A DNA stretch of 64,000 nt from the NCBI GenBank assembly GCA_016931515.1, contig JAFGEQ010000009.1:181467-245466 (forward strand), in the 5' to 3' direction. This document shows positions 18,145 to 26,674 of the stretch, one piece after another. The notes under the pieces were generated by a model. That model was not told where the DNA came from and made no database searches. It saw nothing but the letters and a program-made list of their open reading frames with translations. Source of the DNA: a candidate division CSSED10-310 bacterium (GTDB lineage Bacteria > CSSED10-310). Position numbers and translations under genes: made by a program. Position 1 is the stretch's first letter, and every line of letters starts with the position of its first letter.

Positions 18145-18202
18145 AAACAGAAATTTCATTATTCATCGCTTGTTTTTATTCAATAAGAAAATCGATTCTC
18201 TC

Positions 18203-18259
18203 TTGTTTTCATGTGAAACAGACCGGTATAGTTAAATTGGAAACGTTAAAATCGTTTCC
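18203..18259 (+). promoter_or_regulatory. Promoter and operator-like palindrome for the secreted amidohydrolase
   Basis: TTGTTT (18203-18208), 18 bases, then TATAGT (18227-18232) form a plausible promoter with a start near 18239. Exactly there begins an inverted repeat GGAAACG (18239-18245)/CGTTTCC (18253-18259) with a seven-base spacer. It could be a repressor operator or a 5' mRNA hairpin. Confidence 0.55.
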
Positions 18260-18271
18260 AGGGAGGATATC

Positions 18272-21200
18272 ATGATGAATAAAAAACTGATGGTTGTTTT
18301 AATCGGCCTGTTTGCTGTTGTATGTGTCAGCAGCCGGGCCCAGAATATGTTGACGAATGGGGATTTTGAGATTTGGTCAGGCGGGATTCCGACGAGCTGG
18401 GATCTTGAAACTGCAGTGACCGTAACTCAGGAAACCGCCCAGGCGCATTCGGGTTCATACAGTGCGGGACTCCAGGCTACATCCAGTGATAACCGGGGGG
18501 TCTTTCAGATTGTACCCGTTACCGCCGGCGGGACGTACCTGTTTCAAGCGTATATTTATGGTGCAGGTACCGGTTCCAGTGGACTGGGTCTGTATGTTAA
18601 CTGGCTGGATTCCGGAGGCGGTACAATCAGTGGTGAGGGTACATTTTACAATGCCTCTTCAGGAACCTGGGAATTGGTCACGTCCGGTGAGATCACAGCA
18701 CCGGCTGGAGCCGTGAATGCGCGGTGCAGGGTCCGATGTTATGCGAACAGCGCTTTCGGGGGCTATGTCGATGATGCAGCCTTCTATGACACCAGCGGGC
18801 CGACTCCCACCCAAGGGCCAACAAATACTCAAGGTCCAACGAATACTCCCGGTCCGACAAACACGCCATCACCAACACCGACCGGGCCGACTCCGACACC
18901 ACCTCCGTACACATACACACCTATTTACGATATCCAGTATACAACGGATCCTTCCGGTGATTCTCCGTTTGTCGATCAGACCGTGACAACATACGGTATC
19001 GTGTACGCCGTCGAATCCGGTAACTATTATCATTTCATCCAGGACGGTCAGGGGCCTTGGCGCGGAATTCTGGTTTACAGCCCGGGATCAGCCATGGCCG
19101 AGGGTGATGAAGTTCTGGTAACCGGAACGATCAAGGAATACTATGGACAAACGGAATTTCAGGCCGGCGCAACAATCCAGATACTCAGTTCCGGTAACCC
19201 GCTGCCGAATCCCGAAGTATTGCCGTCCGGTAACGTTTCCCAGGAACAATGGGAAAGCGTGTTCGTTCGCGTAGAGAATGTCACCATTACCAACGCGTCC
19301 ATGGGTAACGGGGAGTGGGAGATCAATGATGGTTCCGGTCCCTTGGTTGTCAACGACCTGTATTCATATAGTTTTTTCCCGATCAACGGAGTCGTGCTGG
19401 AGTTTGTGCAGGGACCTGTTGAATATGCATTCTCCGAGTTCAAGGTTGAACCACGGCGGGACAGCGATATCGGCGAAGCACCCCCTACACCGACACCCAC
19501 CGGCCCGACGCCGACACCCACATCATTCTATCCAACACCCATCTACGACATCCAATACACAACCAATCCTTCCGGTGATTCACCTCTGGCAAATCAGACC
19601 GTCAGTTTTGAAGGGATCGTCACCGCGGCAGCCTCAAGTGGCTACTGGGTTGCAGATGACGCAGGCATGTGGAATTCCGTCTATGTATATCTTGATCTCC
19701 TCATCGGTCCGGAGGTGGGTGATTATGTTCGTGTGACAGGGACTGTCGAAGAATATTATAACCTCACTGAGATTACTGATGTATCCGCCTCCGCCATCAT
19801 TTCTCACAACAATCCCGTGCCCGAAACCGTCATCACTGCCTCCCAGTATGCAGCAGAGGGATACGAATCGGTTCTGGTCACTGTTGAAGGAGATATTGAC
19901 GTAATGAGCCTGGACAGTTATGGCCAGTGGACGGTCAATGACGGGACAGGCAATATGATTATAGACGACCTGATGGATTACAATTATTTCCCAAAGGTCA
20001 ACGATAATCTGTCATCGATCACGGGTGTCATCACCTATGATTACAGTGAATGGAAACTCGAACCCCGGAACATCGGTGACATAGTGGGTGATGTCATTCC
20101 ACATTACTGCCTCCTGGGTGATGTGGTCACAATGAATGATTCCCGGGATGTTCTGGAACAGTATTACATCGAAATTCTGGGAGACACGATTGTCGGCCTG
20201 TCACAAACCCCACCCCGGGATGTACCCATCATCAATGTCGACGGATTGATTTTTCCGGGTCTGATCGATTCGCATAACCATCCGTCATATAACATCCTGG
20301 GCGAAATTCCGTTCCCGCAGACATTCCAAGAACGGTATGAATGGCAGCAGCACCCGATGTATGGCGATTTCTATGATCAGTATGATGCTATTCGATACAC
20401 GGCTACCGGGGACCGTTATACGGAACTCTGGAAGATGGCCGAAGCCCGGCAGCTGGTGTCGGGATGCACGATCATCCAGGGAGCCAATTGCAACGGTCAT
20501 TCATACGATTACTTCGCTCATCAGGGCATGATCATCGATAATGTGGAACGTTTCCCGGGGCACGGCTTTTCCTCCACTTTCCCGCTGGATCATCAGACAG
20601 ACTGGATTAATAACAAGAAGCATCAGTATTACTGGAGTCGCTTCATCATTCATCTTTGTGAAGGCATCAACGATGACGCTCTGGACGAATTTTACACATG
20701 GAGAGCATGGGGGATGCTTGATTGGAGAACATCTATTATTCATGGTCTGGCATGCGGTACTCCGGAATGGGCTTACATGGCGGATGCCAATGCCAACCTC
20801 ATCTGGTCACCGTTCAGCAACTGGGTCCTTTACAATGGCGTGGCGGATGTTCCCGGAGCGCTCAACGCCGGTGTCAATGTCGCACTTGCTCCCGATTGGA
20901 CCGAGTCCGGGATGGATAATATGCTCGCCGAGATGAAATTCGCTAACCAGATCAATAACGACTACTACAGTGGCATATTGACGTCTCAGATGCTCGCCGA
21001 AATGGTCACACGAAACGCAGCACTGGCGATCGGCATGGAAGAAATGCTTGGGACCATTGATATCGGTTACCGGGCCAGTCTGATGGTGATACCCGGTAAT
21101 CCGGTTCAGCCCTACGACGAACTTCTTGCTGCAAATCCGGAAGACGTTCGATTGACTGTTGTCGGCGGTCGCCCGATATATGGTGATCCGGACCTCATGG

Positions 21201-21844
21201 ATATTTTCACCTGGATTGAAAATCAGGAAACAATCACAATCTGCGGAGTTACGAAGAAAATTGCTCTTAACGTTGATGCTCATGGCATCCCGGATAGCGA
21301 TATGACTCTGGCATCTGTTCAGAATGAACTCTATACAGCCTATCAGGCAGCTCCTTATCTCTGCGACTATGTCAGTTACGATCCCTGCTTCGGCGGAACG
21401 CCAACCCCGACGCCGACCGGACCAACACCGACACCGACCGCTACCGCGACAGCCCACACACCCACTCCGACACCGACTCCCACGGCCGCATGCGACACGT
21501 TGGGCGTCACCATCGATATGCCCTCCGATATGTTTGGTCCCGGAGATACCTACTATCTGAAAGTCATCATCTGTAACCCCGGGTCCAGCATGGGAGCGGT
21601 ACCGCTTTTTGTAATCCTCGATGTGTATGGCGACTTGTTCTTTGCGCCGAGTTTCTCCGATTTCGATTACTACAACATCAACCTGATTCCGGGACGGCAG
21701 ATCAAAACGGTTCTCAATCCATTTGAATGGCCATCCGGAGCCGGTTCTGCCAACGGTATTTTCTGGTATGCCGGCATGACGAATCCTCAGTTCAGCGACC
21801 TTGTTGGTGACCTGGATACTGCGGAATTCGGCTGGCACGATTAA
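18272..21844 (+). CDS. Large secreted modular amidohydrolase
   Basis: This 1190-residue exported protein starts with a signal peptide (about 1-24). It then has a beta-sandwich module of carbohydrate-binding type (NGDFEIWSGGIPTSWDLE, about 25-170). A Thr/Pro-rich linker leads to two homologous OB-fold-like modules (about 214-400 and 422-615), each introduced by YDIQYTT-PSGDSP and separated by a second linker. Residues about 620-1030 form an amidohydrolase with DSHNHPS, IIHLCEG, IIHGLACG and APDWT as likely metal and catalytic motifs, in the order seen in deaminase-like amidohydrolases. A third Thr/Pro linker precedes a 115-residue C-terminal beta domain. The substrate is unknown. GGGAGG precedes the ATG. 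Confidence 0.8.
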   Translation: MMNKKLMVVLIGLFAVVCVSSRAQNMLTNGDFEIWSGGIPTSWDLETAVTVTQETAQAHSGSYSAGLQATSSDNRGVFQIVPVTAGGTYLFQAYIYGAGTGSSGLGLYVNWLDSGGGTISGEGTFYNASSGTWELVTSGEITAPAGAVNARCRVRCYANSAFGGYVDDAAFYDTSGPTPTQGPTNTQGPTNTPGPTNTPSPTPTGPTPTPPPYTYTPIYDIQYTTDPSGDSPFVDQTVTTYGIVYAVESGNYYHFIQDGQGPWRGILVYSPGSAMAEGDEVLVTGTIKEYYGQTEFQAGATIQILSSGNPLPNPEVLPSGNVSQEQWESVFVRVENVTITNASMGNGEWEINDGSGPLVVNDLYSYSFFPINGVVLEFVQGPVEYAFSEFKVEPRRDSDIGEAPPTPTPTGPTPTPTSFYPTPIYDIQYTTNPSGDSPLANQTVSFEGIVTAAASSGYWVADDAGMWNSVYVYLDLLIGPEVGDYVRVTGTVEEYYNLTEITDVSASAIISHNNPVPETVITASQYAAEGYESVLVTVEGDIDVMSLDSYGQWTVNDGTGNMIIDDLMDYNYFPKVNDNLSSITGVITYDYSEWKLEPRNIGDIVGDVIPHYCLLGDVVTMNDSRDVLEQYYIEILGDTIVGLSQTPPRDVPIINVDGLIFPGLIDSHNHPSYNILGEIPFPQTFQERYEWQQHPMYGDFYDQYDAIRYTATGDRYTELWKMAEARQLVSGCTIIQGANCNGHSYDYFAHQGMIIDNVERFPGHGFSSTFPLDHQTDWINNKKHQYYWSRFIIHLCEGINDDALDEFYTWRAWGMLDWRTSIIHGLACGTPEWAYMADANANLIWSPFSNWVLYNGVADVPGALNAGVNVALAPDWTESGMDNMLAEMKFANQINNDYYSGILTSQMLAEMVTRNAALAIGMEEMLGTIDIGYRASLMVIPGNPVQPYDELLAANPEDVRLTVVGGRPIYGDPDLMDIFTWIENQETITICGVTKKIALNVDAHGIPDSDMTLASVQNELYTAYQAAPYLCDYVSYDPCFGGTPTPTPTGPTPTPTATATAHTPTPTPTPTAACDTLGVTIDMPSDMFGPGDTYYLKVIICNPGSSMGAVPLFVILDVYGDLFFAPSFSDFDYYNINLIPGRQIKTVLNPFEWPSGAGSANGIFWYAGMTNPQFSDLVGDLDTAEFGWHD

Positions 21845-21882
21845 CGATCTTAAGATCGTAATCCGATATAGGATAACGATGG

Positions 21883-21915
21883 AAGAGCCCGGACAAAAAC
21901 CCGGGCTCTTTGTTT
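21883..21915 (+). terminator. Rho-independent terminator of the secreted amidohydrolase
   Basis: A perfect ten-base stem, AAGAGCCCGG (21883-21892) with CCGGGCTCTT (21901-21910), encloses an eight-base loop and is followed by TGTTT. It lies about 40 bases after the stop codon. The stem is symmetric and could also serve the convergent gene that ends at 21981. Confidence 0.9.
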
Positions 21916-21980
21916 ATATCGATCCAATCTGGAATGACGTGTTTGGCAGATCGGATGAATGATCTGATAAAGATCGTCGT

Positions 21981-23453
21981 TTATAATGAGGGGCTGTTTT
22001 TCCTGAAACTCCCATACAGAAGGTATCGCCAGAATTTTTTCATCGATTTCAGGGTTCGAGTGGCTTCTTCCGGATGCGAAATCGTCTGCATCAACTTGAA
22101 AAGGATGTAGCGGGGACGGAGATAGAATTCCCGTCTGGCCCGGTCACAAAAGTCCACCAGCTCACGATTGGTCAGATCCGGTCTCTCGATGACGCAATTA
22201 TGCATGCCATCCTCCGTCAACCATTGAGAAAAATCGTCTGTCAGCAGGTAGCCTTCTTTTTTAGCCCAATTATAAGCAGCCGTTCCAGGGTAGACCATCA
22301 GTGGAAAAAACTGGGCGGTATCGGGTGTCAGTTTTTTCGCAAAAGCCAGTGTTTCTTCCAGCGTTTCATGAGTTTCACCCGGCAATCCGACCAAAAAACA
22401 CCCATGAATCATGATCCCGGCTTTCTTTGCGTCGCGGATGAACCGGTAACTCTGGTCCAGATTGAGTTGTTTACCCATCCTGTCCAGTATCCCCTGGTTG
22501 CCGGATTCGAACCCAACACAAAGCAAACGGCATCCACCTTTTTTCATCCACTTCAACGTTTCGTAATCAACGTCCGCTCTTGAATTTGCTGTAAAACCGA
22601 TCTTGATCCCACGCTCGATTTTCCGGGCCATCAGGGCTCGAAGCCGTTCTCGATCCAGCGTCATTGCGTCATCCTCGATGAACAATTCCTTGACACCTTT
22701 GAAGTTTTTTTCGACGAAATCCCATTCGTCCAGCACATTGTCGATACTCCGGTATCGAACCTTATGCCCGGTCATGTTCTGCGGATACACGCAGTAGATA
22801 CAGTGATGATCGCAGCCCCGGCCCGTGATCAAGGTAACCTCGGGCCATCGGGCGATTGAATAGAAATAATCTTTAAAATTCAGATACTTTTGATATATTT
22901 CAGCCACCATCGGAAGTGAGTCCAGATCTTCGATGTAAGGCCGCCGCTCATTGATGACAATATCTTTGCCGTTTCGCCAGGCGATACCGCGAATCAAGCT
23001 CCATTGCTCCCGTGCGGATCCGGCGGCAGACGCCAATTCGACAAGAGTCTGATCATATTCGCCAATGATCACGGCATCGGCTTCGGGACACATCGCCAGT
23101 GATCGTTCAGGTTCTGCGGATACATGGACGCCAACGAATACGACGACGATATCGGAATTGATTTCCTTTGCCAGAGAGGCAACGCTTAAATCACTCGCGA
23201 TACTGGGTGTTGATGTAGCACAGACAATCATCCCGGGATGATTGTTCCGGATATACGACCCGATATCCTCCCGCGTCCAGCCCTTGGCAACACCATCGAT
23301 CAAATCAACAGAATGGCCCGCCTTAACAAGTGATCCAGCGCCATATGCCAACCACATCGGATAGTATATCGTTCCGCTCTTGGTGACCGCGGGACTTCGT
23401 TGTTCCCTCGAAAATGCTTTCAGAAATGGGGGATTGAGACATAGAATTTTCAC
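21981..23453 (-). CDS. B12-binding-domain radical SAM protein
   Basis: The 490-residue protein has an N-terminal cobalamin-binding-type domain (MKILCLNPPFLKAFSREQ) and the radical SAM cluster CDHHCIYC in the context TLITGRGCDHHCIYC. The C-terminal 150 residues have the helical pattern usual for this superfamily. The start is GTG at 23453, with AAGGAGA nine bases upstream and a strong promoter behind it. It is divergent from a second B12-binding radical SAM gene, with 131 bases between the starts. The substrate is unknown; the GT-C glycosyltransferase neighbours point to lipid or glycan modification, by context only. Confidence 0.88.
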   Translation of the reverse strand: MKILCLNPPFLKAFSREQRSPAVTKSGTIYYPMWLAYGAGSLVKAGHSVDLIDGVAKGWTREDIGSYIRNNHPGMIVCATSTPSIASDLSVASLAKEINSDIVVVFVGVHVSAEPERSLAMCPEADAVIIGEYDQTLVELASAAGSAREQWSLIRGIAWRNGKDIVINERRPYIEDLDSLPMVAEIYQKYLNFKDYFYSIARWPEVTLITGRGCDHHCIYCVYPQNMTGHKVRYRSIDNVLDEWDFVEKNFKGVKELFIEDDAMTLDRERLRALMARKIERGIKIGFTANSRADVDYETLKWMKKGGCRLLCVGFESGNQGILDRMGKQLNLDQSYRFIRDAKKAGIMIHGCFLVGLPGETHETLEETLAFAKKLTPDTAQFFPLMVYPGTAAYNWAKKEGYLLTDDFSQWLTEDGMHNCVIERPDLTNRELVDFCDRARREFYLRPRYILFKLMQTISHPEEATRTLKSMKKFWRYLLYGSFRKNSPSL

Positions 23454-23477
23454 ACTCAGACTCTCCTTACCCGCAAG

Positions 23478-23506
23478 ACACTAAACGCTTATCGATATCG
23501 TGTCAA
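23478..23506 (-). promoter_or_regulatory. Promoter of the minus-strand radical SAM gene
   Basis: TTGACA (23501-23506, minus strand) is spaced 17 bases from TAGTGT (23478-23483). The -35 box is a consensus match. It gives a leader of about 18 bases before the GTG at 23453. Confidence 0.75.
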
Positions 23507-23518
23507 TGAGAGCGGGGT

Positions 23519-23547
23519 TTGATAATGATGGAATGTGTCGGTAAAAT
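23519..23547 (+). promoter_or_regulatory. Promoter of the plus-strand radical SAM gene
   Basis: TTGATA (23519-23524), 17 bases, TAAAAT (23542-23547). The start site would be near 23554. It supports the ATG at 23585 over upstream in-frame ATGs at 23525 and 23528, which would lie inside the promoter. Confidence 0.72.
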
Positions 23548-23584
23548 CCGGTTGCTGAAGTGTTTGGCAAGGAGAATCATTATT

Positions 23585-25039
23585 ATGCGAATTTTTCTTG
23601 GTAATCCACCCTGGAATGAGGGAGATATGTATGGGGTTCGGGCAGGATCCCGCTGGCCGCATTTGGAAGACAAGCATAGTCATTACCTGCCTTTCCCGTT
23701 TTTCATGGCCTATACAGCTGCCGTCCTGGAGCAACATGGTTATTATCCGCGCATGGTCGATGCGATCGCCGAAAGACTGACGGATGAAGCGTTCCTTTAC
23801 GCTATCGAGAAAAGCCGGCCGGAACTTTTGATTCTTGAAGTATCGACGCCGAGTTTCATCCATGATCTGGAATTGCTGCACAGTATCCGGCAACGATTCG
23901 GTAAAGATATCCGGATAGCCTTGTGCGGACCCAACCACCTGATGGTGAACAGTCAATTTCTGGAAAACAACCCGGATATCGATTTTGTCATGCGAGGAGA
24001 ATATGAGTACATTACATTGGAACTTGTCAAAATCCTGGAATCGGGTGGCGATCCCGGTTCCGTCCCGGGATTGAACTTCCGTGACGGACATGGAACCGCA
24101 CGTATAAATCCTCCCCGGGAGCTTCTTGGAAATATCGACAGCATTCCCTGGCCGAGCCGGCATCAATTGCCGATGATGAATTACTACGATGAAGCCGGCG
24201 GGATCGTACATCCCAGTGCACAGATGTGGGCCAGCCGCGGCTGTCCACACCAGTGCATTTTCTGTGTGTGGCCACAACTGGTCTACGGGGGACCCAACTA
24301 CCGGGTTCGAAATCCGGACGATGTCGCGGAGGAGATGGCCTGGCTTGTAAATACATACAACTACCGATCCGTCTATTTCGATGATGACACTTTCAATATT
24401 GGAAAAAATCGGATGTTGAGGCTTTGTGATGCCATTCGCAAAAGGAATGTGAATATACCTTGGTCGATCATGGCTCGTGCGGATGGAATGGACCGGGATG
24501 TTCTGGAGCGGATGAGAGAAGCCGGTCTTTACAGCGTCAAATACGGTATCGAGAGCGGGGAGCAATCGATTGTGAATGCATCAGGAAAAAACCTGGACCT
24601 TACGACAGCCCGGGAGACGATCCGGCTGACACGGGAACTGGGCATCAAATATCATCTGACATTCACATTCGGATTGCCTGGAGAGACGAAGGAAACGGCT
24701 CGGAGAACGCTCGACATGGCGCTGGAACTGGATCCTGAAACCGTTCAATTTTCGATTTGCACGCCGATGCCGGGAAGCAAATATTATGACATGGCCCGTG
24801 AGAAGGGATATATCAACGATAGTGATTGGGATCGCTACACGGGATTTAACTCAGCCGTCATCCGAACCGATGCTCTGACATCTTCAGATCTGGAAGAGAT
24901 ATTGGTCCAGGCACAACAAGAATGGTATCTGCATCGAGAAGCAAGGGCGGGGATCAAAAAAAACCGATCGGTATTCAACCGGATATCAGGCTTCGCAAAG
25001 GATATCGCCCATGGATTCAGTCACACAGAACCTGAGTAG
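23585..25039 (+). CDS. B12-binding-domain radical SAM protein
   Basis: The 484-residue protein begins MRIFLGNPPWNEGDMYGVRAG with a cobalamin-binding-type domain and carries the cluster motif CPHQCIFC in WASRGCPHQCIFC. The GLPGETKET loop and the C-terminal EWYLHREAR helix are common in the group that clusters with glycosyltransferases. AAGGAGA precedes the ATG by about 11 bases. A GT-C glycosyltransferase gene follows on the same strand after about 90 bases and may be co-transcribed. The specific reaction is unknown. Confidence 0.88.
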   Translation: MRIFLGNPPWNEGDMYGVRAGSRWPHLEDKHSHYLPFPFFMAYTAAVLEQHGYYPRMVDAIAERLTDEAFLYAIEKSRPELLILEVSTPSFIHDLELLHSIRQRFGKDIRIALCGPNHLMVNSQFLENNPDIDFVMRGEYEYITLELVKILESGGDPGSVPGLNFRDGHGTARINPPRELLGNIDSIPWPSRHQLPMMNYYDEAGGIVHPSAQMWASRGCPHQCIFCVWPQLVYGGPNYRVRNPDDVAEEMAWLVNTYNYRSVYFDDDTFNIGKNRMLRLCDAIRKRNVNIPWSIMARADGMDRDVLERMREAGLYSVKYGIESGEQSIVNASGKNLDLTTARETIRLTRELGIKYHLTFTFGLPGETKETARRTLDMALELDPETVQFSICTPMPGSKYYDMAREKGYINDSDWDRYTGFNSAVIRTDALTSSDLEEILVQAQQEWYLHREARAGIKKNRSVFNRISGFAKDIAHGFSHTEPE

Positions 25040-25129
25040 TATGCTCTTGTGCTTTGTCCGACCCCTATTCCTTTATCCATTTCATCGAACCCGTTTCTGC
25101 AAACTCAAACCCGGAGTCAATGCTGCGCA

Positions 25130-26674
25130 ATGAAGATCGTCCAGAAACAAAACCGTTGGGAGTTATTCCTTTGGTGTCTCGTGATGGGAATCGCCATATT
25201 ACTCAGACTGTGGGATCTGAACCGGTTCTCGCCTTGGTTTGACGAAGCGCTGTGTATCTTTGAATCAGACTCGATAATGCCACTTCTCACCGGCAAGGGG
25301 ACAGCGAACAACCCACCCGTCTTTTTCATCCTGCTGCACATAGCCGGTATCTTTTCCCGATCGATTTTATCCTATCGAATGGTGTCCGTCGGTTTCGGAT
25401 TGGCTACCATCGTTTTGGTTTTCTCATTGGGCCGGATCGTCTGGAACACGCGAATCGCACTGATCGCGATGCTTCTGCTTGCGATGTCCCCGATGCATAT
25501 CTATTATTCCCAGGAAGTGAAAATGTATTCCATGAACGGCTTCCTGTTCGTCCTGGCCCTGATAATGACTTATTTACTGACGGAGACACCCGGTTGGTCC
25601 CGTTCACTGGCTCTGGGTGTTATCATGGCGTTGATGCTATACACTCACTACTATCTGTTTCTCGCAGTTCTTACGATTAATCTGCTTCTCTTCCTGACAC
25701 TCCAACAGACCCATAGAAAGTATATAGTCATCGTTGATGCAACCACCTGCCTCCTGTTTCTTCCATGGTTACCTGTCTATCACAGGTATCATCTCCCGGC
25801 TACTCTCGGTTATGTAACCCGCTGGATTCCACAACCCGGTATTAAACACCTTTTTTATACGCTTAAAAATTTCATCGCAGGATTTCATTCAATTCGCGTT
25901 TTATATTGGCCAATCGTCACCATCTCAGTCTTTTTGATCGTTATTGCCGGCCTCAAAGCAATACGACAGTCTTCAGCTTTCCGGAAATTCCTTTTTCTGG
26001 CTGCTCCCTTCCCAATTGCGATTGCCTTTCTGATCTCCCAACAATTTCCGCTGTATCTGGACCGCTATTTTCTTTTCATCCTGCCTCTGCTTCTGCTGCT
26101 TGTAGCGGCGGGATTCGATCGGCTACCGAAAATTTCATCAACGATTCTCCTCCCGGTCATTCTCCTTCCGGCAGTCTGGAGTTATCCGGCTTTGTACGCC
26201 AGCCGGATTCCGTTTCCGTGGCACATTTCCGGTGAACCCGAAAGACTTCGAATCCGGGAAATGATCAGCGTTCTCAAGACGGAGATGACCGGTGACGATA
26301 TTCTCTTCCATATATCACGCCGCACATTGCTTTCATTTGAGTATGAATGGCCGGAAAAAGGGCTGCAGAACTATTGGGTTGTATCAGTTTATGAAAAGTA
26401 TCCCCAGCCTACACACTGGACACACTCCTCGCTTCTTGCCGAGCCCATCGAATCGCATCTGAGACTAGGTGATCGTTTCTGGGTGGTGCTGAGCAACTGG
26501 CCGGACGATCCGCAGGATCCTCTGATAACGGAAACCCGGCGATGGTTGGGAGACAGAGCCCGTCTGATCAGACAAATAGTGGACTTCTCACCGGCTGTTC
26601 TTGAGTATTATGAATGGACTGACGAGTTCGCGGATCAGGGAGTTCCAGATTCGTCGCCGATGGCCTCTCTCTGA
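25130..26674 (+). CDS. GT-C glycosyltransferase, family 39-like membrane protein
   Basis: The 514-residue polytopic protein resembles GT39/ArnT-like polyprenol-phosphate-sugar-dependent glycosyltransferases. An early periplasmic-loop acid occurs in the motif SPWFDEAL, and NNPPVFFILLHIAG matches the family's PP-x-x-x-x-L-H segment. About ten to eleven hydrophobic segments are followed by a soluble periplasmic C-terminus. Such enzymes transfer sugars from undecaprenyl or dolichyl carriers to lipids, glycans or proteins outside the inner membrane. The ATG at 25130 is chosen over a GTG at 25049 because the intervening residues look noncoding. Its end overlaps the convergent gene by 40 bases. Confidence 0.82.
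   Translation: MKIVQKQNRWELFLWCLVMGIAILLRLWDLNRFSPWFDEALCIFESDSIMPLLTGKGTANNPPVFFILLHIAGIFSRSILSYRMVSVGFGLATIVLVFSLGRIVWNTRIALIAMLLLAMSPMHIYYSQEVKMYSMNGFLFVLALIMTYLLTETPGWSRSLALGVIMALMLYTHYYLFLAVLTINLLLFLTLQQTHRKYIVIVDATTCLLFLPWLPVYHRYHLPATLGYVTRWIPQPGIKHLFYTLKNFIAGFHSIRVLYWPIVTISVFLIVIAGLKAIRQSSAFRKFLFLAAPFPIAIAFLISQQFPLYLDRYFLFILPLLLLLVAAGFDRLPKISSTILLPVILLPAVWSYPALYASRIPFPWHISGEPERLRIREMISVLKTEMTGDDILFHISRRTLLSFEYEWPEKGLQNYWVVSVYEKYPQPTHWTHSSLLAEPIESHLRLGDRFWVVLSNWPDDPQDPLITETRRWLGDRARLIRQIVDFSPAVLEYYEWTDEFADQGVPDSSPMASL

Noticed and set aside
20807..21838. Minus-strand open frame of 343 codons inside the secreted amidohydrolase gene
   Set aside because: It is a shadow frame; its Cys/Arg-rich part is merely the complement of the Thr/Pro linker.
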